Below are positions 24,095 through 28,799 of a stretch of DNA of 28,799 nucleotides, piece by piece; positions within the stretch are counted from its first letter, which is position 1; every line of letters starts with the position of its first letter. Source of the DNA: JBICHM01 sp043101835. Its GTDB lineage: Bacteria; Planctomycetota; Phycisphaerae; Phycisphaerales; UBA1924. Below the pieces are notes generated by a model. It ran no database searches, was not told the DNA's origin, and saw nothing but the letters and a program-made list of their open reading frames with translations. Location of the stretch: contig JBICHM010000307.1 in assembly GCA_043101835.1 (NCBI GenBank), positions 1 through 28,799 on the forward strand. Direction: 5' to 3'. A program made the position numbers and the translations under genes.

Positions 24095-25150
24095 ATGGCC
24101 GAGCCAGGCGGAGCGCGCACACGTGAACATCAGGGTCTGCACGCCCCCCAATCGACGGCGCTCCGCCAGGTGGAGCATCGGCGTCGGAGCCCGCTGCGCA
24201 TCTCGGTGCAGATCGTCGGCCTCATTGTCGGCCTGGGCCTGCTGGTCTGGGTCTGCAGGCTTGCCTTCACCGGGGAGAATCGTGAGAACCTCGATCGGCT
24301 GCTCGACGCCGGCTGGCGCCCCGCGCTCGGGCTGCTGGCGTTGCAGACGGCGAGCATCGCGGTCGGGGCGATTCCCTTCTGGACGACGCTGCTGCCCCGA
24401 CGGCGGATGAATCTGCTCGATCTCGTCGCGGTGAACGCACTGGCGACGATGCTGAGCCCGCTCCCCTTCAAGATCAGCGTGCTGTCGCGCGTGCTCGTGC
24501 ACCGGCGTTTCGACGGCATGCGGTTCGTCGAGATCGCGGCGTGGTTCGTGGGGCTGACGGCGACGCTGGTGTGCATGCTGGGGAGCGTGGCGCTGGCGAG
24601 CATCATCGCGGGCGATGTGAACGCGTTGTGGTTCGCCATCGCGGGCGCCGGCGTCGGAGGCGGGGGCACAGTGATTCTCCTCGGCGCACGCTTCGTGCGG
24701 GCGCGCCCGCGCCTCGACAAGTGGACGCTCGAGTCGGCGGAACTGCTCTGCCACCCGTGGCCGATCGTGGGCACCTTCGCAGCGCGCACGGTCGATGTGA
24801 CGCTGTACGCCGGGCGATTCTGGATTGCCTCGGCGGTGCTTGGCGACCCGCTGTCGGCCGGCGGCGCCCTGCTCGCCGCGAGCGTGTATGTGCTGACGGG
24901 CGTGATTGCGCCGGCGGGGACGCTCGGCGCGCGCGAGGGGGCGGTCGCCGGGCTGGCGCTCTTCCCGGTGGGGCTCGAGCCCTCGGCGATCGCGGCGGCG
25001 AGCCTGGTGGTGACCGGTGGCGAGATCGCCGCGAGCATCCCACTGGGGCTGCTCGGGGCGTGGCGTCTGCGTGCGTGGCGTCTGCTCGGGCGGCCGATCA
25101 GCCCTCCGGCTGCAGCGTCCGGCGCGTCGGCGCCTGGTTCGGCTGATTGA
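24095..25150 (+). CDS. Polytopic membrane protein, possibly LPG-synthase TM-domain-like (UPF0104)
   Basis: 351-aa membrane protein with about seven or eight hydrophobic helices (about 36-58, 76-96, 107-125, 145-170, 176-198, 225-245, 255-300, 305-325) after a basic cytoplasmic N-terminus (RRRSPLRIS). The arrangement LLDLVAVNALATMLSPLPFKISVLSRVLVHRR, then GVIAPAGTLGAREGAVAGLALFPVGL, resembles the lysylphosphatidylglycerol synthase transmembrane domain family, in which a 'PxGxGxREG'-like loop is conserved. That assignment is by resemblance only. The C-terminal SPPAAASGASAPGSAD tail is disordered and encoded within a 53-bp overlap with the opposing gene. The gene lacks an RBS and has TAGCAT 6 nt before the ATG. 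Confidence 0.8.
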   Translation: MAEPGGARTREHQGLHAPQSTALRQVEHRRRSPLRISVQIVGLIVGLGLLVWVCRLAFTGENRENLDRLLDAGWRPALGLLALQTASIAVGAIPFWTTLLPRRRMNLLDLVAVNALATMLSPLPFKISVLSRVLVHRRFDGMRFVEIAAWFVGLTATLVCMLGSVALASIIAGDVNALWFAIAGAGVGGGGTVILLGARFVRARPRLDKWTLESAELLCHPWPIVGTFAARTVDVTLYAGRFWIASAVLGDPLSAGGALLAASVYVLTGVIAPAGTLGAREGAVAGLALFPVGLEPSAIAAASLVVTGGEIAASIPLGLLGAWRLRAWRLLGRPISPPAAASGASAPGSAD

Positions 25151-26090
25151 AGAGATCGTCGGGCAGCGCCGAGTCGTCATCGATGCGCTCGAGCGTGATG
25201 GTCGTCAGCTGGCGCTGCTGGACTTCGAGATCGCCGAGTCGCCAGACGAGGTCGGTGACGAGCGTGCGGACGCGGCGCTCGAGCGCGCTCGCCTCGGTGT
25301 TCCATTCCGCGGTGACGGCGCCGGACTGGTCGAGCACTTCAACGCGTGAGGTTGTGGCGGGCAGGTCGTCAGCGAGTTCGATGGCGATGGCGAGATCGCC
25401 CGTCCATGCGGCGGGATCGTCGAAGGCGCAGTCCAGGGTTTCGACGATGGTGCGACCTTCGCCGAGCGGGCGGCGCGCGGTGGTGGTCCAGGTGTCGCCG
25501 GGCCTGCGCGGCGCATCGCCTGCGTTGTCGGCGTAGAAGATCGGCTCGAGGGCGGCGGCGAGGCTCTCTGGGTAGAAGACGCTCAGCGCCACGCCCCCGA
25601 GCGCGCCGGACTGCTCGGCGGCTTCCGCTGCGCCGGCGAGTCCCTGCAGGCCCATGACCTCGCCGCCGGCGGACAGGCCGAGGCGGATGGGGGCTTCCAC
25701 AATCGCTCGTGCGATGGCGCCGATCTCTTCAGGCGCGCCCGCATCGGTCAGAACGACGCCCGTTTCGTCGCGCTCGGCGGTGACTTCGTAGGTCTCACCG
25801 GCGCGCGTGACGCGGAGGGTGATCTCGAGGACGCGCGCGTCGGCGATCGTCAGGTCGCGTCGGCGTTCGTCGCTCATGCGCAGCGCGATGCGCGCTTCCT
25901 GCTCGACGGCGCTGGTCTCGCCCTCCTGCTCGAGGGTCGTCTGCACATGCAGGCGGTAGCGCCACGCGGCGCCGGCCTCGCGCGACGGGGCGATGTCGAC
26001 GCCCTCCTGGCGGGCGTCTGCGACGGCGGCCAGGCCGTGGGTGCAGGCGAGCGTTCCGATGAGCGTTCTGGCGAGCGGTCCTGTGCGCAT
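25098..26090 (-). CDS. Secreted protein of unknown function
   Basis: 330-aa protein with an N-terminal hydrophobic segment (MRTGPLARTLIGTLACTHGLAAVADA) that fits a signal peptide. The mature part is beta-rich: WRYRLHVQTTLEQEGETSAVEQEARIALRMSDERR, ARVLEITLRVTRAGETYEVTAERDE, then RLGLSAGGEVMGLQGLAGAAEAAE and RRPGDTWTTTARRPLGEGRTIVETLDC. The repeated short strands with a GDTW motif resemble DUF6263-like periplasmic or outer-membrane-associated proteins of planctomycetes, but I cannot place it with certainty. The C-terminus is polar. The ATG at 26090 has no RBS; TACCAT lies 6 nt upstream on the minus strand. Its 3' end overlaps the opposing membrane-protein gene by 53 bp, and it is divergent from nadE. 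Confidence 0.8.
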   Translation of the reverse strand: MRTGPLARTLIGTLACTHGLAAVADARQEGVDIAPSREAGAAWRYRLHVQTTLEQEGETSAVEQEARIALRMSDERRRDLTIADARVLEITLRVTRAGETYEVTAERDETGVVLTDAGAPEEIGAIARAIVEAPIRLGLSAGGEVMGLQGLAGAAEAAEQSGALGGVALSVFYPESLAAALEPIFYADNAGDAPRRPGDTWTTTARRPLGEGRTIVETLDCAFDDPAAWTGDLAIAIELADDLPATTSRVEVLDQSGAVTAEWNTEASALERRVRTLVTDLVWRLGDLEVQQRQLTTITLERIDDDSALPDDLFNQPNQAPTRRTLQPEG

Positions 26091-26096
26091 GGGGGA

Positions 26097-26102
26097 ATGG
26101 TA
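26097..26102 (-). promoter_or_regulatory. -10-like element, leaderless secreted-protein gene
   Basis: On the minus strand TACCAT (complement of 26097-26102) ends 6 nt before the ATG at 26090; no Shine-Dalgarno is present. Confidence 0.35.
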
Positions 26103-26133
26103 CGCGTTCGGCGTCGGGCGCGATCCCCCCCAC

Positions 26134-26139
26134 TATGAT
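26134..26139 (+). promoter_or_regulatory. -10 element for leaderless nadE
   Basis: TATGAT (one mismatch to TATAAT) ends 7 nt before the ATG at 26147, so transcription would begin at the start codon. The bases between (CCCGCCC) hold no Shine-Dalgarno. Confidence 0.5.
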
Positions 26140-26146
26140 CCCGCCC

Positions 26147-27880
26147 ATGCGACTGGCCCTGGCGCAGCCAAATCCGACGGTCGGCGACACCGACGGGAAT
26201 GTGGCGCTCGCTCTCGAGGCGATCGACGTGGCGCGCGCCGCGGGGGCGGACGCGCTGCTGCTGCCGGAGCTGTTCCTGTCGGGCTACCCGCCCCGGGACC
26301 TGCTGCTGCAGGAAGGGTACCTCGACGAGCTGCGCGCCGGCGCCGAGCGCGTGGCGGCGGCGGCGACGAGGCTTGTGGTCTTTCTCGGGACGCCCTGGGC
26401 AAACGACGAGGCGGACCCTGGCGCGGGCATCGCCAACAGCCTCCTCGTGCTGCGCGACGGGGTGATCGCCGATCGCTACGACAAGCGCCTGCTGCCGACG
26501 TACGACGTCTTCGATGAGGACCGGTACTTCACGCCGGGCGATCGCGCCGTGGTGGTCGAGGTGGCGGGCGTGCGCGTCGGGCTGTCGATCTGTGAGGATC
26601 TGTGGCGCGGCGAGGACGCGGGGATCGCGTCGCGCTACCACGAGCGCCCGGACCCGGTGGCGGAGGCGGCGAAGGCGGGCGCAGAGGCGCTGCTGAACGC
26701 GTCGGCGAGCCCGTTCGTGCTGGGCAAGGGGGCGACGCAGCGAGAGATCCTCAAGAAGCACGCGCGAACGCACGGGCTGGTCGTCGCGGAGGTGAACCAA
26801 CTCGGCGCGAATGACGATGTGATCTTCGACGGGACATCATCGGTCTTCGTGCCGGACGCGACGGCGCCGGGCGGGGCGCGATTGATCGCGGCGGGGCGGC
26901 CGTTCGAGGCGGACCTCGTCGTGATTGATCTGCCTGCCTTGGGCGCCGAGGCGGTCGCGGATCCGCTGCTCGGGATGTGCGAAGAGGAACGCCTGTGGCG
27001 GGCGCTCGTGCTGGGTGTGCGCGACTATGCGCGCAAGAGCGGGTTCTCCGGGTGCGTGCTGGGGTTGAGCGGCGGGATTGACTCTGCGCTGACAGCATGC
27101 ATCGGCGCGGCGGCGCTGGGCGGCGCGAACACGCTGTGCATCGGGATGCCGAGCCGATACTCGTCGGCGGGGTCGGTCGATGATGCGCGCGACCTGGCCG
27201 AGCGGATCGGCGCTCCATTCGTGATGGCGCCGATCGGCGCGATGCACGAGGCGGCGGAGACGTCGCTCACTGATGCGCTCAGGGCTGAGTGCGCGCGGCT
27301 GGGCGTCGACGCGGCGCCGGGCGTCGCGGAGGAGAACATCCAGAGCCGGCTGCGCGGGATGACCGTCATGGCCTTCAGCAACAAGCTGGGCCTGCTTGCG
27401 CTGACGACCGGCAACAAGAGCGAGTACGCGACGGGCTACGCCACGCTCTATGGCGACATGAACGGCGGGCTGGCCGTGCTGATTGATGTCCTCAAGACGC
27501 GTGTGTACACGCTGTCGCGCTGGATCAACGCCAATCATGGGGCGTGCGGCTTCTCGACGCCGCCGATCCCGGAATCCACGATCACCAAGCCCCCGAGCGC
27601 GGAGCTGAAGCCGGACCAGACCGACCAGGACACATTGCCGCCGTACGACGTCCTCGACGAGATCATCCGGCGGTACGTCGAGGAGCGGCAGCACCCGGGT
27701 CGGATCACGCGTGAGACGGAGTTCGATCCTGCGATTGTCACGAAGACGGTTCGGATGATCGATCGGTCGGAGTACAAGCGGTTCCAGGCGGCGATCGGGT
27801 TGAAAGTGAGCCGATGCGCGTTCGGGCCGGGGCGCCGGATGCCGCTGGTGAACGGGCGCAGGCCGGCGCCGGGCGGCTGA
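26147..27880 (+). CDS. nadE: Glutamine-dependent NAD(+) synthetase
   Basis: 577-aa two-domain enzyme that amidates deamido-NAD to NAD using glutamine and ATP. The N-terminal nitrilase-fold glutaminase (1-265) has the triad Glu41 (LLLPELFLSGYPPRDLL), Lys113 (YDKRLLPTYDVFDE) and Cys149 (LSICEDLW). The C-terminal synthetase (about 280-577) has the ATP pyrophosphatase loop LGLSGGIDSALT (SGGIDS at 308-313), the ENIQSRLRGM segment, LALTTGNKSEYATGYATLYGDMNGG, PPSAELKPDQTDQDTLPPYDVLDEII and the final family stretch RSEYKRFQAAIGLKVS. The length is normal. ATG 26147 is chosen over an upstream ATG at 26135, which lies inside the -10 TATGAT. Complete, with no visible lesion. Confidence 0.96.
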   Translation: MRLALAQPNPTVGDTDGNVALALEAIDVARAAGADALLLPELFLSGYPPRDLLLQEGYLDELRAGAERVAAAATRLVVFLGTPWANDEADPGAGIANSLLVLRDGVIADRYDKRLLPTYDVFDEDRYFTPGDRAVVVEVAGVRVGLSICEDLWRGEDAGIASRYHERPDPVAEAAKAGAEALLNASASPFVLGKGATQREILKKHARTHGLVVAEVNQLGANDDVIFDGTSSVFVPDATAPGGARLIAAGRPFEADLVVIDLPALGAEAVADPLLGMCEEERLWRALVLGVRDYARKSGFSGCVLGLSGGIDSALTACIGAAALGGANTLCIGMPSRYSSAGSVDDARDLAERIGAPFVMAPIGAMHEAAETSLTDALRAECARLGVDAAPGVAEENIQSRLRGMTVMAFSNKLGLLALTTGNKSEYATGYATLYGDMNGGLAVLIDVLKTRVYTLSRWINANHGACGFSTPPIPESTITKPPSAELKPDQTDQDTLPPYDVLDEIIRRYVEERQHPGRITRETEFDPAIVTKTVRMIDRSEYKRFQAAIGLKVSRCAFGPGRRMPLVNGRRPAPGG

Positions 27881-27945
27881 TCGCTCAACCTTCGAGGCGG
27901 CTCGCTGTACCTTGGGGCGTCACCCACCTCGGGAGGAGCGTTGTC

Positions 27946-28659
27946 ATGCGCATGATTGTGTCAGTTGTCACCGGTCTCTGTTGCGCCGCGGGCGCCGCGG
28001 CGCAGCAGCCGATCACCGCGTCGGACCTGCTTGCATTCAAGTCTGTCACCTCGATCGATCTCGCCGACGATGCGTCGCGCGTCGTGTACGGCGTGCGTTC
28101 GATCGTCGATGGGGAGACGCCGGGCGACCCGGTGTATCGGACACACCTGTGGATGCTCGACCTCGACGGCGGCGCGCCGGCGCAGCTGACCTTCGGCGAC
28201 CGGTCGGACTCGCAGCCGACGATCAGCCCGGATGGCCGGACCCTGGCGTTCGTGCGTTCGGGCGAGGAAGGTGAGGGCGAGAACCGGGGGCAGGTGTGGA
28301 CGATGCCGCTGGATGCGCCGGGCGAGGCGCGCCAGGTGACGAGCCTCGAGCACGGCGCCTTCTCGCCGCGCTGGCGCCCGGACGGGAAGGCGCTGCTTGT
28401 CTCGACGTCGATCCCGATGCGCGAGATCGAGGGCGCGCCGGAGTACGGCGACGAGCGTCCCGAGCGCGACTGGTTCGACTTCGACCGCGATGACGACGAG
28501 GCGGAGGCGCGGCCCGATGGCGATCGGCGCGCGATCCGCAACTGGCTGGAGCGCAACGCCCTCGACGACGATCCGACGGTGATCACGAGCATCGACTTCC
28601 TTGGGGAGTTCGATCTTTCGAAGGAGCCGCGCTTCGGACATCTCGTGTGGGTGGACGCC
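27946..28659 (+). pseudogene. S9-family peptidase/WD40-like beta-propeller protein, truncated at a sequence junction
   Basis: 5' part of an exported protein; the ATG at 27946 has GGGAGGAG 7 nt upstream and starts a signal peptide (MRMIVSVVTGLCCAAGAAAQQP). The 238 readable residues form the N-terminal beta-propeller of prolyl-oligopeptidase-type (S9) hydrolases: THLWMLDLDGGAPAQLTFGDRSDSQPTISPDGRTLAFVRS, QVWTMPLDAPGEARQVTSLEHGAFSPRWRPDGKALLVST, then RDWFDFDRDDDEAE and RFGHLVWVDA. Complete S9 proteins of this type reach about 650-700 aa and end in an alpha/beta-hydrolase domain, which is absent. The frame stops at a TAG (28660-28662) formed exactly where the base composition drops from about two-thirds G+C to about 40%. 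The gene was therefore probably intact in the organism, or disrupted by an insertion. Family call moderate; truncation certain. Confidence 0.75.
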
Positions 28660-28797
28660 TAGTACCCAATTTATACCTTCTAGGCTTTCGGCGCCTATGC
28701 TTACGCCCTTTGAAGTATAGCTAATGGGTTTACGTTCTTCGTCGTAGTAGACTTCATGAATTTGAAAGTAAGTTTCGTCTCCATCTTTATGCGCTAA
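28660..28797 (-). CDS. Partial foreign reading frame (phage/bacterial hypothetical protein-like), open to the window end
   Basis: The 140-bp right end is AT-richer than everything else. Read on the minus strand from 28797, it is open for 46 codons with no stop: LAHKDGDETYFQIHEVYYDE, then ERKPISYTSKGVSIGAESLE and GINWVL. The YFQIHEVYYDE...KPISYT...ESLEGINWVL pattern recalls small hypothetical proteins of phages and assorted bacteria (consensus roughly YxIHEVYYDxxGKPxxxTxxPVxxxxETLEELxxxLxxM). That is from memory and unverified. The upstream half lies beyond the window, and the frame is lost at the junction near 28660, where it would run into peptidase sequence. It is either part of an insertion or a chimeric join. 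Confidence 0.45.
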
Positions 28798-28799
28798 TA

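Noticed and set aside
24062..25180. 372-codon minus-strand frame opposite the membrane protein at 24095
   Set aside because: Arg/His/Gln-rich shadow; the plus strand shows clear periodic hydrophobic helices.
1..28659. CRISPR arrays, IS elements, transposases, integrase or attachment sites
   Set aside because: No regularly spaced repeats, transposase or recombinase motifs, or tRNA-3'-end duplications were seen by eye; the tRNA-Pro is not followed by an integrase.

Overview
This high-GC window looks like a chromosome segment of a planctomycete, most likely of the Phycisphaerae. Three signatures support that inference: a secreted metzincin ending in the planctomycete-type dockerin (two G-D-x-N-G-D-G loops), an exported protein ending in the 'PAPG...hydrophobic...RRRRR' variant of a PEP-CTERM sorting signal, and housekeeping genes (lpdA, murJ, glgP, nadE) set among many small hypothetical proteins. 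No plasmid, phage or IS module is visible in the main part. The last ~140 bp differ sharply in base composition and look foreign or mis-joined.

Layout. 1-1410: 3' part of dihydrolipoyl dehydrogenase. 1631-3136: secreted matrixin-like protease with its own terminator. 3303-3376: tRNA-Pro(CGG), with promoter and terminator. 3526-4686: Tat-exported FAD oxidoreductase whose domain order is a circular permutation of D-amino-acid oxidase. 4676-7373: a TetR repressor divergent from a DUF1348 (NTF2-like) protein and an exported isochorismatase-YHS fusion, with two matching 20-bp operators in the divergent promoter region. 7496-10632, minus strand: ankyrin lipoprotein, alpha/beta hydrolase and an MFS transporter carrying an in-frame TAG. 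10713-11834: PLP enzyme of the cystathionine gamma-synthase/lyase family. 11915-13233: orphan ParA ATPase translationally coupled to a VanZ-like membrane protein. 13431-14054: PEP-CTERM-like exported protein with a terminator. 14197-15849: MurJ. 15964-18627: alpha-glucan phosphorylase. 18632-20386, minus: DUF456 membrane protein, a two-TM protein and a small basic protein. 20510-22141: unusual glycine-zipper, Tyr/Trp-rich, RGG-tailed lipoprotein. 22152-23434, minus: a coupled pair of uncharacterised soluble proteins. 23664-24065: ISC-type [2Fe-2S] ferredoxin. 24095-25150: polytopic membrane protein, overlapping tail-to-tail with a secreted protein on the minus strand (25098-26090). 26147-27880: glutamine-dependent NAD synthetase. 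27946-28659: S9-peptidase-like gene cut off at the junction with the AT-rich tail.

Two themes run through the window. Several genes without a Shine-Dalgarno sequence have a TAnnnT hexamer 6-7 nt before the ATG, which suggests leaderless transcripts. The 4.7-7.4 kb region forms a small self-contained regulon (repressor, two operators, NTF2-like protein, exported hydrolase-YHS fusion) whose substrate is unknown. I think the most interesting items are the permuted oxidase, that regulon, the RGG-tailed lipoprotein, the nonsense-interrupted transporter and the composition break at the right end.
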